Origin: DASVEG01 sp035540495 | GTDB taxonomy: Bacteria > Actinomycetota > Acidimicrobiia > Acidimicrobiales > CADCTF01 | Direction: 5' to 3' | NCBI GenBank assembly: GCA_035540495.1 | Contig: DATLGL010000015.1 | Coordinates: 62,001 to 126,000, forward strand | Length of the DNA: 64,000 bases | Shown here: piece after piece, positions 9,668 to 19,928 of the stretch | Layout of the letters: each line of letters starts with the position of its first letter | Numbering within the stretch: position 1 is the stretch's first letter | Program-made: the position numbers and the translations under genes | Notes under the pieces: generated by a model | Databases searched by the model: none | Seen by the model: the letters and a program-made list of their open reading frames with translations, nothing else | Told to the model about the DNA's origin: nothing

Positions 9668-10894
9668 ATGACGACCGCGGACGTCGTTGTCGTCGGGGGC
9701 GGACCGGCCGGCACGGCTGCTGCGATCACGCTGGCGCGGGGCGGGCGCGACGTCGTGCTCGTCGACAAGGCGACCTTCCCCCGTGACAAGTGCTGCGGGG
9801 ACGGTCTGACCACCGGCGCCCTCCGCCGGTTGGAGGCGCTGGGCTTGCGGCGCTCCGACGTCGACTCGTGGATCGAGGTCGACGACGTCCACGTCCGCTC
9901 GCCGTCGGGTCGCGAGGTCACGTTCCCCCTGCCGCGCGGCGCCGGGGTCTACGCCGCCGTCGCCCGGCGCATCGACCTCGACGCCGCCCTGCTCGAGCTC
10001 GCACGGGCCGAGGGCGTGAAGATCCACGACGGCCATGCCGTCGCCGGCGTCCGGGTGGCCGAAGACGACGGGGACGTCGTCGTCGTCGACGTCGACGGTC
10101 TCGAGCCGATCGCCGCTCGATACGTGATCGCCGCCGACGGGATGTGGTCGCCGGTGCGGAAGATGGTCGGGGCCGACGAACCGGGCTACCTCGGGGAGTG
10201 GCACGCGTTCCGCCAGTACTTCCAGGACGTCGGGCCTGCCGCGGCGTCGCAGCTCTGGGTGTGGTTCGAACCCGATCTGCTCCCCGGCTACGCGTGGTCG
10301 TTCCCCCTCCCCGACGGGCGAGCCAACGTCGGCTTCGGGATCCTGCGCAACGCCGGCGAGCCGACGAAGTCGATGAAGGCGCTGTGGCCAGAGCTGCTGG
10401 CGCGGCCGCACGTCGCGGAGGTGCTCGGCCCGTCGGCCCGGCCCGAGCTCCCGCACAAGGCGTGGCCGATCCCTGCGCGGGTCGAGCAGTCGGCGCTGAG
10501 CGCGCTCGGCGGGCGGGTCCTGTTCGTCGGCGACGCGGCGCGGGCGACGGATCCCATGACCGGCGAAGGCATCGGCCAGGCGCTGGAGACGGGCATCGAC
10601 GCAGCGCAGGCGATCCTCGCCGCAGGGTGGAGCCGGCCCCGCGACGCTGCGTCACGGTACGAGACCACGATCCGAAGAGGACTCGCGGTCGACAACCGGC
10701 TGGCCGCGCTCCTCGGCCGGGCGCTCGCGCACCGCAAGGGCGCCCGGTTCGCCGTCCGCGTCGCCGGCGCCAGCGACTGGACGCGCCGGAACTTCGCCCG
10801 GTGGCTCTTCGAGGACTACCCGAGGGCGATCCTCGCGACGCCGCGCCGGTGGCATCGCAAGATGCTCACCGGCCCGGGCGCGTATCGCGACTGA
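9668..10894 (+). CDS. Geranylgeranyl reductase family flavoprotein
   Basis: This 408-residue FAD-dependent oxidoreductase saturates isoprenoid double bonds in characterised relatives (chlorophyll, archaeal lipid and menaquinone biosynthesis). FAD-binding marks are VVVGGGPAGTAAA near the N-terminus and VGDAARATDPMTGEGIGQAL near residue 290. KCCGDGLTTGALRRLEALG (about residues 39-57) is the Cys-containing motif typical of geranylgeranyl reductases. In this setting menaquinone side-chain reduction is one reasonable role, but polyketide or halogenase-like functions cannot be excluded. It converges on the acyl-CoA synthetase gene with 13 bases between the stops. Confidence 0.88.
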   Translation: MTTADVVVVGGGPAGTAAAITLARGGRDVVLVDKATFPRDKCCGDGLTTGALRRLEALGLRRSDVDSWIEVDDVHVRSPSGREVTFPLPRGAGVYAAVARRIDLDAALLELARAEGVKIHDGHAVAGVRVAEDDGDVVVVDVDGLEPIAARYVIAADGMWSPVRKMVGADEPGYLGEWHAFRQYFQDVGPAAASQLWVWFEPDLLPGYAWSFPLPDGRANVGFGILRNAGEPTKSMKALWPELLARPHVAEVLGPSARPELPHKAWPIPARVEQSALSALGGRVLFVGDAARATDPMTGEGIGQALETGIDAAQAILAAGWSRPRDAASRYETTIRRGLAVDNRLAALLGRALAHRKGARFAVRVAGASDWTRRNFARWLFEDYPRAILATPRRWHRKMLTGPGAYRD

Positions 10895-10907
10895 CCGCGC
10901 GCAGCCG

Positions 10908-12460
<1,553 letters not shown>

Positions 12461-12464
<4 letters not shown>

Positions 12465-13618
12465 CCTTGACGTTCCCCCCTGTTCGCTGACCGGGCCTCG
12501 GCCCACGTCTTCCCGACCTCTACGTCGATGTCGTGCGGGAGCCCGAGCACCCGCTCACCGATGATGTTTCGCTGCACCTCGCTCGTGCCGCCGCCAACCG
12601 TCAGCGCCGGCGCGAAGAGGAACCCGTAGTGCCACTGGTTGCCCTCGGCCAGCATCCCGCGGGCTCCCGCCATGTCCTTGGCCACGCCCATGATGTGCTG
12701 GCCGTGCTCGTCGGCCAAGGCCTTTCGCACCGACGCCTCCGGACCCGGCTGCTTGCCCTTCACCGCCGCGCTGACCGTCCGCAGGCGGATCAGGCGCAGG
12801 ATCTCCGCCTCGATGTGCAGGTTCGTCAGCGCCTGCCGGGTGAGCAGGTCGTCGCAGCCGCCGCGGTCGCGAACCTCGTCGAGCAGCGTGTTCGCCGTGG
12901 GTCCGCGTCCCCACAGGGCACCTTCGCCGGACAGGGAGACCCGCTCGTTGCCCAGTGTCACCTTGGCGAGCGTCCACCCCTCGTTCTCCTGCCCGACAAG
13001 GTTCTCGGCCGGGATGCGGACGTCGTCGAAGAAGACCTCGTTGAACGTGTGCCCGCCCGTCATCTCGATGATCGGGCGGATCTCGATGCCCGGCGCGTCC
13101 ATCGGGCAGATGAAGTACGAGACGCCCTTGTGCTTCGGCGCGTCCGGGTTCGTGCGCGCGATGAGGATCCCGAACTTCGCGACGTGGCCGAGGGATGTCC
13201 AGATCTTCTGGCCGTTGACGACGTACTCGTTGCCGTCGCGGATCGCACGGGTGCCGAGGTTGGCGAGGTCGCTGCCGGCCTCCGGCTCCGAGAACAGCTG
13301 GCACCAGATCTCCTCGCCCGCCAGCAGCGGCATCAGGTAGCGGTCCTTCTGCTCCTGGGTGCCTGCGTGCACGATCGTCGGCCCGGCCCAGCCGATGCCG
13401 ATCGGGTTCCCGGGTCGGGAGACGCCCGCCTTGCGGAGCTCGTCGTCGATGATCAGCTGGTGGATCGCGTCGGCATCGAGGCCCCACGGCCGGGGCCAGT
13501 GCGGCACGACGTACCCGGCCTCCGCGAGCTGGCGCCCTGACGGGCGGGGGTTCGCTGCGAGCCACTCGCGCACCGCGATGCGGCGGGGGTCGTCGTCGGG
13601 AGGAAGGTCGAAGTCCAT
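12461..13618 (-). CDS. Acyl-CoA dehydrogenase
   Basis: This FAD-dependent acyl-CoA dehydrogenase of 385 residues catalyses the first step of beta-oxidation. The start MDFDLPPDDD was chosen because the longer open frame upstream is antisense to the LURP-one gene and has no family similarity. Landmarks are WCQLFSEPEAGSDLANLGTRA (FAD contact), NGQKIWTS, and a C-terminal GGTSEVQRNIIGERVLGLP. The usual catalytic Glu position is not obvious to me, as in many actinobacterial FadE26-type heterotetrameric subunits. It is translationally coupled to the acyl-CoA ligase and is 27 bases from the divergent LURP-one gene. Confidence 0.92.
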
Positions 13619-13632
13619 CTCGCGCTGGAGCG

Positions 13633-13638
13633 TACGCT
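13633..13638 (+). promoter_or_regulatory. -10 element TACGCT, 7 bases before ATG 13646
   Basis: Hexamer position would place the transcription start at or next to the ATG. Confidence 0.45.
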
Positions 13639-13645
13639 CCGGCGC

Positions 13646-14251
13646 ATGTCCTCGACCGGCCCGACCGATCCCACGACGACCCGCTTCGGCCACACCCACT
13701 ACACGATCCGCCGCAAGGTGCTGAAGCTCATCGGCGGCGCGTTCACCGTCTTCGACCAGGCCGGCAACACGGTGATGTTCGCCGACCAGAAGGGGTTCAA
13801 GCTGAAGGAGGACATCCGCCTCTTCAGCGGGCCCGACATGACCGAGGAGCTGGTGCGCATCCACGCCCGCCGCGCCCTCGACATCTCCGCCGTCTACGAC
13901 GTCATCGACTCGAAGACGAACGTGCCGATCGGCGCGCTGCAACGGCGCGGGATGAAGTCGGTCTTGAAGGACGAGTGGTGGATCCTGGGTGACGGCGAGA
14001 CGCAACGGGGAGCGATCGTGGAGGACTCGATGGCCCTCGCCCTCGTTCGCCGGTTCGTGCTCAACCTGATCCCCCAGAACTTCACCGTCACCCTCGACGG
14101 GGTCGAAGTGGCCGAGATGCGCCAGCAGATCAACCCGTTCGTCTTCAAGATCGACCTCGACTTCTCGAAGGACCCGGCGGGCCGGCTCGACCGCCGCCTC
14201 GCGATCGCCGCGGGGGTGCTGATGTCGGCCATCGAGGGCCGCCAGCAGTAG
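13646..14251 (+). CDS. LURP-one-related / scramblase-like protein
   Basis: This 201-residue protein of the LURP-one-related (Tubby/scramblase-like) fold carries the typical alternation YTIRRKVLKLIGGAFTVFD, GNTVMFADQKGFKLKEDIRLF and, near the C-terminus, FVFKIDLDFS followed by a hydrophobic helix RLAIAAGVLMSAIEG. In eukaryotes the fold binds phosphoinositides or moves phospholipids; bacterial members are uncharacterised. It is divergent from the acyl-CoA dehydrogenase operon, and the putative -10 at 13633 suggests a leaderless mRNA. Confidence 0.82.
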   Translation: MSSTGPTDPTTTRFGHTHYTIRRKVLKLIGGAFTVFDQAGNTVMFADQKGFKLKEDIRLFSGPDMTEELVRIHARRALDISAVYDVIDSKTNVPIGALQRRGMKSVLKDEWWILGDGETQRGAIVEDSMALALVRRFVLNLIPQNFTVTLDGVEVAEMRQQINPFVFKIDLDFSKDPAGRLDRRLAIAAGVLMSAIEGRQQ

Positions 14252-14254
14252 CGA

Positions 14255-14260
14255 TATCGT
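14255..14260 (+). promoter_or_regulatory. -10 element TATCGT, 7 bases before ATG 14268
   Basis: It lies just after the LURP-one stop, so the TIGR03086 gene may have its own start site. Confidence 0.4.
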
Positions 14261-14267
14261 CCGCCTC

Positions 14268-14816
14268 ATGTCTGAGGTACTCGATCGCTACGTCAACCTG
14301 GCCGACCAGTTCCAAGCGCGCGTCGACGCCGCACCCGACGACGCCTGGGGCAACGCCTCGCCGTGCGAGGGGTGGAGCGCCCGAGACGTCGTGAAGCACG
14401 TCGTCGAGGGCCAGCGTCGGGTCGTCGCCGGGATCGAGGATCGGGAGCCCGAGCCGGTCGCCGACGACGCCGACCCACGCCAGCTCTGGCAGGAGTCGTA
14501 CGCCGCGTTCAAGCAGGCGCTGGCCGACGACTCGGTGCTCCAGAAGCAGGTACCCGGCCCGATGGGGCCGATGCCGGTCGAGTTCGTCGTCGGACGCTTC
14601 ATGGCGACCGACGTCCTCGTCCACACCTGGGATCTGGCGAAGGCCGTCGGCGGCGACACGACGCTCGATGCCGACGCCGTCAGCCAGGCGTACAAGGGCC
14701 TCCAGCCGATGGACGCCATGATCCGCGGCAACGGCGTCTTCGGACCCAAGGTCGAAGCGCCCGAAGGCGCCGACGAGCAGACGCAGTTCCTCTGCTTCGT
14801 CGGCCGCCAGCCCTAG
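14268..14816 (+). CDS. TIGR03086 family metal-binding protein (DinB/mycothiol-dependent enzyme fold)
   Basis: This 182-residue four-helix-bundle protein of the TIGR03086/MDMPI type is related to mycothiol-dependent maleylpyruvate isomerase and DinB proteins. Conserved metal ligands are visible as VKHVVEGQ (about residue 44) and TDVLVHTWDLAKAVG (about residue 117). The CEGWSARD segment is typical of the family. The substrate is unknown; a mycothiol-dependent reaction fits the presence of a mycothiol amidase gene at 52149-53021. A strong hairpin follows the stop codon. Confidence 0.86.
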   Translation: MSEVLDRYVNLADQFQARVDAAPDDAWGNASPCEGWSARDVVKHVVEGQRRVVAGIEDREPEPVADDADPRQLWQESYAAFKQALADDSVLQKQVPGPMGPMPVEFVVGRFMATDVLVHTWDLAKAVGGDTTLDADAVSQAYKGLQPMDAMIRGNGVFGPKVEAPEGADEQTQFLCFVGRQP

Positions 14817-14845
14817 CCCGGCGGCCACCTCCGGCATCCGGCTGG

Positions 14846-14898
14846 CCGACCTACGCGACGAACACCCTTCTGAGGGTGGTCGTTGTCGCGTAGGTCGG
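14846..14898. terminator. Long hairpin, probable terminator
   Basis: CCGACCTACGCGAC (14846-14859) pairs perfectly with GTCGCGTAGGTCGG (14885-14898). After a short asymmetric bulge, CACCCT/AGGGTG closes a TCTG loop. It sits 30 bases after the TIGR03086 stop. There is no U-tract, as is common in GC-rich actinobacteria. Confidence 0.65.
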
Positions 14899-14948
14899 CG
14901 TTCCGCCGGCGGCTCAAGCTGCGGCGCGCCAAGGTCGATCCTTCCGGG

Positions 14949-15449
14949 ATGGACGTGCTGCTCGAAGCGGCGTTCCGCATCGCGAGCCTGGGGATCGCGC
15001 GGGCGATCCGGACCCCTCACCCGATCGTGCGCGTCCGCCCGACGGCATGGTTGAGCGTCGCCGTCGTCGCGGTGGCAGCGCAGGTCGTCGTCGTCGGGTA
15101 CGTGATCTACAGCCTCGGACGGGTGACGTTCTCGACGTGGTCGAGTGATCTCTTCCTGTTCCTGTGGCTGATCCTGCTCCCCATCGCGCTCTTCGGGATC
15201 GCGGTGCTCGTCGCGGTCGCCGGGTGGCTCGTCGGCGTCGCGCGCCGAACGCTCGCGTTCGACTCGCTGGCACGTGTCGAGCTGGCCGTCGCAGGGATCG
15301 GCGGACTCGCAACCGGCGGCTACGCGCTGGCCAGCGACGCGTCGTCGTGGGCGGTGATGCTCACGCTGGCATCGGCGGTCGTGCTCGTGAGCTCCGTCGT
15401 TCCGCAGGCGTGGCAGGAAGCGCGCGTGCGGTACCCGTACATCGCCTGA
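14949..15449 (+). CDS. Integral membrane protein of unknown function
   Basis: The protein has 166 residues from ATG 14949. I rejected the earlier TTG at 14883 because it lies inside the hairpin at 14846-14898. There are four hydrophobic segments (about residues 34-55, 66-90, 106-124 and 129-146), preceded by a short amphipathic N-terminus and ending in a charged tail. I do not recognise a family. The gene stands alone between a terminator-like hairpin and a convergent DUF6886 gene, with 21 bases to that gene's stop. Confidence 0.65.
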   Translation: MDVLLEAAFRIASLGIARAIRTPHPIVRVRPTAWLSVAVVAVAAQVVVVGYVIYSLGRVTFSTWSSDLFLFLWLILLPIALFGIAVLVAVAGWLVGVARRTLAFDSLARVELAVAGIGGLATGGYALASDASSWAVMLTLASAVVLVSSVVPQAWQEARVRYPYIA

Positions 15450-15470
15450 CGCGACGGCAGAGCCGATCCC

Positions 15471-16064
15471 CTACGGCACGTTCAGCCAGGGCCTCGGGGG
15501 CAGGGGCGGCTCCGGCTGCGTCGCGTTGCGGAGGCGGCTGCCGCTGAAGTTCAGCGTCGAGAAGATCACCGCGTGCCAGAACGGCCAGATGTTCGGCGTG
15601 ATCCGCAGCTCGATCCCCGCCGCCGCGTGGCGCTCGACGAGGTTGCCGACCTCGACCCGTTCGAGCGCGTCGACCGTCTCGCGCGAAACCCAGTAGCCGG
15701 CCGCTTCGTCGTCGATGCGCTCGAACGCCTCGGTCGGCAAGCGGTAGGCGTACAGCCTCGTCGTCACCATCTGCTCCGCCCACGCCGTCTCCATCACGTG
15801 GAGGCGTCGGGCGCTCGAGTGCCCGAGGAAGCGCACGCGGTCCTCGTCGGTCGTGTGGTCGGTGATCCACGCGCACCCACGGGGGCAGTCGCGCGGGAAC
15901 CAGAAGTGCGGTGAGTGCCGCGTCTCGATCGCCCACACGAGCGGCTCGGTGTTGGCAGCCTTCGTCTTCGCCACGTGCGGCGCGAACCGGTGCAGGGACG
16001 GGTCTTCGCTGAAGTGCCAGAGCGCGAAGTCGCCCTCTCCTGCGAACGGCGGCGGTGCCCCCAC
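15471..16064 (-). CDS. DUF6886 family protein
   Basis: This 197-residue cytosolic protein opens with LWHFSEDPSLHRFAPH, then PLVWAIETRHSPHFWFPRDCP, and ends near ELRITPNIWPFWHAVIFSTL. I recognise this pattern from the DUF6886 family, whose function is not established. The two Cys of RDCPRGCAW and several conserved His could bind metal or serve catalysis, but that is speculation. The GTG start at 16064 is followed closely by the divergent acyl-CoA synthetase (start at 16086), leaving only 21 bases for two promoters; overlapping regulation of the pair is likely. Confidence 0.8.
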   Translation of the reverse strand: MGAPPPFAGEGDFALWHFSEDPSLHRFAPHVAKTKAANTEPLVWAIETRHSPHFWFPRDCPRGCAWITDHTTDEDRVRFLGHSSARRLHVMETAWAEQMVTTRLYAYRLPTEAFERIDDEAAGYWVSRETVDALERVEVGNLVERHAAAGIELRITPNIWPFWHAVIFSTLNFSGSRLRNATQPEPPLPPRPWLNVP

Positions 16065-16085
16065 AGCCGGTTACGGTAACGGGCC

Positions 16086-17696
16086 ATGCCCGGGTGGAAC
16101 TTCGCTGACGTGTGGGAGATCGTGGCCGAGAAGCTGCCCGATGCTCCGTGCCAGATCCAGGGTGAGCGCAGCCTGACGTGGGGCGACGTCGATCGCCGCG
16201 CCAACGGCATCGCCCAGTGGTTCCTCGACATCGGGGTCGAGGAGCAGGACAAGGTCGCCCACTACCTCTACAACTGCCCCGAGTACCTCGAGTCGATGTT
16301 CGGCATGTTCAAGGCCGGCCTCGTGCCCGTCAACACCAACTACCGCTACGCCGACGAGGAGCTCCTCTACCTCTGGGACAACGCCGACGCCGTCGCCGTC
16401 GTCTTCCACGGCACCTTCAGCGACCGCATAGAGACGCTTCGCCACAAGCTCCCGAAGATCAAGGGTTGGCTGTGGGTCGACGACGGCGAGGGGCCGTGCC
16501 CGGACTGGGCGACGCCGTACGAAGACGTAGCCGTGCGTGGCGAGGCCGGAGCGAACGTCAAGGGGCCCTGGGGCCGCGACGGCGACCACATCTACATGCT
16601 CTACACCGGCGGCACGACCGGCATGCCGAAGGGCGTCATGTGGCGCCAGGACGACATCTTCGCCACCCTCAACGCGTCGAGCCTCGGCGTCCGCTTCTCC
16701 GCCGAGCCCGACCTCGACCAGGTCCGCAGCGGACTGAACGCGCCCGGCGCGAAGGTCCTGCCGGCGTGCCCGCTCATGCACGGCACCGGTGCGTTCACGA
16801 GCTTCTCGCAGTTGTCGAGCGGCGGGTGCGTCGTCACCCTCGTCAACCGCCACTTCGACGCAGAGGAGCTGCTCGAGGCGATCGAGCGCAACAAGGTGAA
16901 CGTGCTCGCCATCGTCGGCGACGCCTTCGGCAAGCCGATGTTGCGTGCGCTCGACGCCAACCCCGGCAAGTACGACATCTCCAGCCTCATGGCGGTCGTG
17001 TCGTCCGGCGTCATGTGGAGCGAGGAGACGAAGCAGGGCCTTCTGAAGCACCACAGCGGGATGCTGCTCGCCGACCAGTTCTCGTCGTCGGAGGCGCTCG
17101 GCATGGGCTCGTCGGTGTCGTCGGCAGCGGGCACCACGACGACGGCGAAGTTCAAGCTCGGCGACAACGCGATCGTCATCACCGAAGACGGCCGCCGCAT
17201 CGAGCCCGGCAGCGGCGAGGTCGGCATGGTGGCGGTGAAGGGACGGACACCCGTCGGGTACTACAAGGACCCCGAGAAGTCGGCCCGCACCTTCAAGGTC
17301 ATCGACGGCGAGCGCTACTCCGTCCCGGGCGACTTCGCCACGGTCGAGGCCGACGGCACCCTCACGCTGCTCGGCCGTGGGTCGGTGTGCATCAACACCG
17401 GTGGGGAGAAGGTCTTCCCCGAAGAGGTCGAGGAGGTCCTGAAGCGCCATCTCTCGATCCGTGACGCCGTTGCGGTCGGTGTGCCGGACGAGAAGTGGGG
17501 CGAGGCGATCGTGGCGGTCGTCGAGCCGGAGGAGGGCACGTCGATCGACGAGGCCGACGTGATCACCCACGTGAAGTCCCACCTGGCCGCGTTCAAGGCG
17601 CCGAAGCGCGTGCTCACGATCGAGACGATCGGCCGGGCCCCAAACGGCAAGGTCGACTACAAGCGCCTGAAGGGTTACGCGACCGAACGGGTGTGA
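16086..17696 (+). CDS. Acyl-CoA synthetase (FadD-type)
   Basis: This AMP-forming acyl-CoA synthetase of 536 residues has YTGGTTGMPKGVMWR (A3 motif), DQFSSSEALG (A5 region), VPGDFATVEADGTL (A7) and APNGKVDYKRLKGYA at the C-terminus with the catalytic Lys. TGGTTG instead of the common TSGTTG is a recurring variant in actinobacterial FadD19/FadD17-like enzymes, some of which activate steroid side chains. The GTG of the UbiB-like kinase gene overlaps its stop (GTGA), so the two are coupled. Confidence 0.92.
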   Translation: MPGWNFADVWEIVAEKLPDAPCQIQGERSLTWGDVDRRANGIAQWFLDIGVEEQDKVAHYLYNCPEYLESMFGMFKAGLVPVNTNYRYADEELLYLWDNADAVAVVFHGTFSDRIETLRHKLPKIKGWLWVDDGEGPCPDWATPYEDVAVRGEAGANVKGPWGRDGDHIYMLYTGGTTGMPKGVMWRQDDIFATLNASSLGVRFSAEPDLDQVRSGLNAPGAKVLPACPLMHGTGAFTSFSQLSSGGCVVTLVNRHFDAEELLEAIERNKVNVLAIVGDAFGKPMLRALDANPGKYDISSLMAVVSSGVMWSEETKQGLLKHHSGMLLADQFSSSEALGMGSSVSSAAGTTTTAKFKLGDNAIVITEDGRRIEPGSGEVGMVAVKGRTPVGYYKDPEKSARTFKVIDGERYSVPGDFATVEADGTLTLLGRGSVCINTGGEKVFPEEVEEVLKRHLSIRDAVAVGVPDEKWGEAIVAVVEPEEGTSIDEADVITHVKSHLAAFKAPKRVLTIETIGRAPNGKVDYKRLKGYATERV

Positions 17697-19168
17697 CGCG
17701 GCCGAAGCGACTCCTCACCTTCACCTTCAGCGCCCTCGCCCTCTCCGTTCTGGGTGCCGTCGCGTACCGCAGGGGTGCGCAGCAGCGTCCAGAACGCACG
17801 GGCCACGCCGTCCACCTCACCAGGCGGCGCCATCGGACGACGGAGATGGCGCGGGTCGGAGGCCGCGTCGGGCGGCGGTACGCGGTGCACCGCGCCCGCA
17901 AGGTCTTCGCCAGCGCGGACCGGCACGAGGAGATGGACCGCGCCTTCGAGATGCAGACCGCGGCCGACGTCACCGCCGCGCTCGGCAACATGAAGGGCGC
18001 CCTCATGAAGCTCGGGCAGATGGCGTCGTACCTCGACGACGGCTTGCCCGAGCCGATGCGGGAGGCATTGGCGACGCTGCAGTCGGACGCACCGCCGATG
18101 AGCCCGCACCTCGCAGCGGAGACCATCGAGCGGGAGCTCGGCCTGCCGCCCGACAAGCTGTTCGAGGAGTGGGACGAGGTGCCGATCGCCGCGGCCAGCA
18201 TCGGGCAGGTCCACCGCGCGATAACGCTCGACGGACGCCCGGTCGCGGTGAAGGTCCAGTACCCCGGCGTCGACGAGGCGATCAAGGCCGACCTCGACAA
18301 CAGCGACCTGCTGTTCAACGCGCTCTCGATGGTCTACCCGGGGTTCGAGCCGGGGCCCCTCGTCGCCGAGCTGCGCGATCGCCTCGTCGAGGAGCTCGAC
18401 TACACGCTCGAGGCGAAGAACCAGAAGCTGTTCGCCGACTACTACGACGGCCACCCGTTCATCCACGTGCCGAAGGTCGTCGACGAGCTGTCGACCCCGC
18501 GGGTGCTGACGACGGAGCTGGCAACCGGATCGCGCCTGGCCGACGTCCTCGAGTGGTCCGATCACGAGAAGACGGTCGCGGCGGAGTCGATCTACCGCTT
18601 CGTGTTCCGGTCGATCTACCGGCTCCACGCCTTCAACGGCGACCCCCACCCCGGCAACTACCTGTTCAACCCGGGGGGACGGGTCACGTTCCTCGACTTC
18701 GGTCTCGTGAAGCGGTGGACCGCCGACGACATCGACATCTTCGAGGAGATGGTGAAGACCATCGCGTACGACCGCGACGGTGCGGCGTTCAAGGCGGTGA
18801 TCGAGCGGGCGAACATCCTCAAGCCCGGGTCGGGGATGAGCGACGAGGAGGTGTTCGAGTACTTCGGTCAGTTCTACCTGCCGGTGCTGGAGGACGAGCC
18901 GTTCACCTTCACCCACGAGTTCGCGCGCAAGACCGTCCAGCGGCTGCTGATGAGCGAGGGCGCGGTGTCGAAGTTCGGCAACGTGCCGCCGAACGCCGTG
19001 ATCATCCAACGGATCAACGTGGGGCTCTACTCGATCCTCGCCGACCTCGACGCGACGGCGAACTGGCGCCGCATCGCCGAGGAGCTGTGGCCCTTCACGG
19101 ACGCGGGACCGTCGACGCCGCTGGGCGAGGAGGAGCACGAGTGGCTCCAGTCGCGCGCGCGCCGTTAG
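17693..19168 (+). CDS. ABC1/UbiB family atypical kinase (AarF-like)
   Basis: This 491-residue protein begins with a hydrophobic N-terminus (residues 5-20) and contains the UbiB-family fold. KLGQ in GALMKLGQMAS is the family's KxGQ motif. AAASIGQVHRA replaces the glycine-rich loop with the Ala-rich loop of ABC1 kinases, VAVKVQYPG carries the ATP Lys, and GDPHPGNYLF plus FLDFGLVKRW contain the catalytic and metal-binding residues. Relatives support ubiquinone or other prenyl-lipid metabolism; here menaquinone or lipid homeostasis is a guess. GTG 17693 is set by the 4-base overlap with the upstream stop. Confidence 0.9.
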   Translation: MTRPKRLLTFTFSALALSVLGAVAYRRGAQQRPERTGHAVHLTRRRHRTTEMARVGGRVGRRYAVHRARKVFASADRHEEMDRAFEMQTAADVTAALGNMKGALMKLGQMASYLDDGLPEPMREALATLQSDAPPMSPHLAAETIERELGLPPDKLFEEWDEVPIAAASIGQVHRAITLDGRPVAVKVQYPGVDEAIKADLDNSDLLFNALSMVYPGFEPGPLVAELRDRLVEELDYTLEAKNQKLFADYYDGHPFIHVPKVVDELSTPRVLTTELATGSRLADVLEWSDHEKTVAAESIYRFVFRSIYRLHAFNGDPHPGNYLFNPGGRVTFLDFGLVKRWTADDIDIFEEMVKTIAYDRDGAAFKAVIERANILKPGSGMSDEEVFEYFGQFYLPVLEDEPFTFTHEFARKTVQRLLMSEGAVSKFGNVPPNAVIIQRINVGLYSILADLDATANWRRIAEELWPFTDAGPSTPLGEEEHEWLQSRARR

Positions 19169-19174
19169 TACCGT
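19169..19174 (+). promoter_or_regulatory. -10 element TACCGT, 7 bases before GTG 19182
   Basis: The hexamer overlaps the end of the kinase gene and could give a leaderless response-regulator mRNA. Confidence 0.4.
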
Positions 19175-19181
19175 TGAACCC

Positions 19182-19844
19182 GTGACGATCCGGGTCGTGC
19201 TCGCGGAGGACAACGCGCTCCTGCGCGAGGGCGTCGCTCGCCTCCTCGAGTCGGAGCCCGAGCTCGAGCTCGCGGCGTCGTGCGAAGACTTCGACTCGCT
19301 CCAGAAGGCGATCGCGGACGAGAAGCCGGACGTCGTCCTCACCGACATCCGCATGCCTCCGACGCACACCGACGAGGGGATCCGCGCCGCTGCCGCGTTG
19401 CGGACAGACCACCCTGAAACGGGCGTGGTGGTCTTGTCGCAGTACGCCGATCCCGCCTACGCACTGGCGTTGCTGGAAGGAGGCTCGGAGGGACGTGCCT
19501 ACCTTCTGAAGGAGCGCGTATCCGACGTCGACGAGCTCCTCCGGGCGATCCGCGAGGTCGCCAAGGGCGGCAGTGTGATCGACCCGAAGGTCGTCGAGGC
19601 GCTGGTCGAGGCTCGCACCCGGGCGGCCCGCTCCCCCCTCGCCCGCCTGACGCCTCGCGAGCGGGAGATCCTCGGGGAGATGGCCCAGGGCCGGAACAAC
19701 GCCTCGATCGCCGCGCAGCTGGTCCTCTCGGAGCGGGCGGTCGAGAAGCACATCAACTCGATCTTCTCGAAGCTCGACCTCACCGAAGAGCCCGACACCC
19801 ACCGTCGAGTGAAGGCCGTCCTCCTCTTCCTCTCCGACAACTGA
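19182..19844 (+). CDS. NarL/FixJ-type response regulator (receiver + LuxR HTH)
   Basis: This 220-residue two-domain regulator has a receiver domain (residues 1-120) with the acidic pair EDN, phospho-acceptor Asp in VVLTDIRMPP, Ser in VVLSQY and Lys in LLKER. A canonical LuxR HTH (about residues 145-210) reads LTPREREILGEMAQGRNNAS. The receiver resembles that of the REC-cyclase fusion at 20960-22288 closely (TDIRMPP, LSQYxDPxYA, YLLK), so both may be served by the same phosphodonor. It opens a signalling block of six genes and is probably a DNA-binding output. Confidence 0.93.
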   Translation: MTIRVVLAEDNALLREGVARLLESEPELELAASCEDFDSLQKAIADEKPDVVLTDIRMPPTHTDEGIRAAAALRTDHPETGVVVLSQYADPAYALALLEGGSEGRAYLLKERVSDVDELLRAIREVAKGGSVIDPKVVEALVEARTRAARSPLARLTPREREILGEMAQGRNNASIAAQLVLSERAVEKHINSIFSKLDLTEEPDTHRRVKAVLLFLSDN

Positions 19845-19849
19845 CCATC

Positions 19850-19869
19850 GGGGGTGCTAGCACCACCCC
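19850..19869. promoter_or_regulatory. Palindrome GGTGCTAGCACC between two response regulators
   Basis: The inverted repeat lies in GGGGGTGCTAGCACCACCCC, 6 bases after the 19182 gene and 59 bases before ATG 19929. A related sequence, GGGGGTGCCAGCACACCC, occurs upstream of the cyclase gene (about 22345-22362). It is a candidate operator for a shared regulator or a weak terminator. Confidence 0.4.
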
Positions 19870-19928
19870 GGCTGACACGTGTTTGCACCCTGGTTCACAA
19901 GGGCCCGGACGAGCAGGATGGAGTCACG

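Noticed and set aside
13619..14269. N-terminal extension of the acyl-CoA dehydrogenase by 217 residues
   Set aside because: This part is antisense to the LURP-one gene and has no dehydrogenase features; MDFDLPP is the natural start.
14883..14948. TTG start adding 22 residues to the membrane protein
   Set aside because: It lies inside the long hairpin and adds an Arg-rich segment without similarity to the rest.
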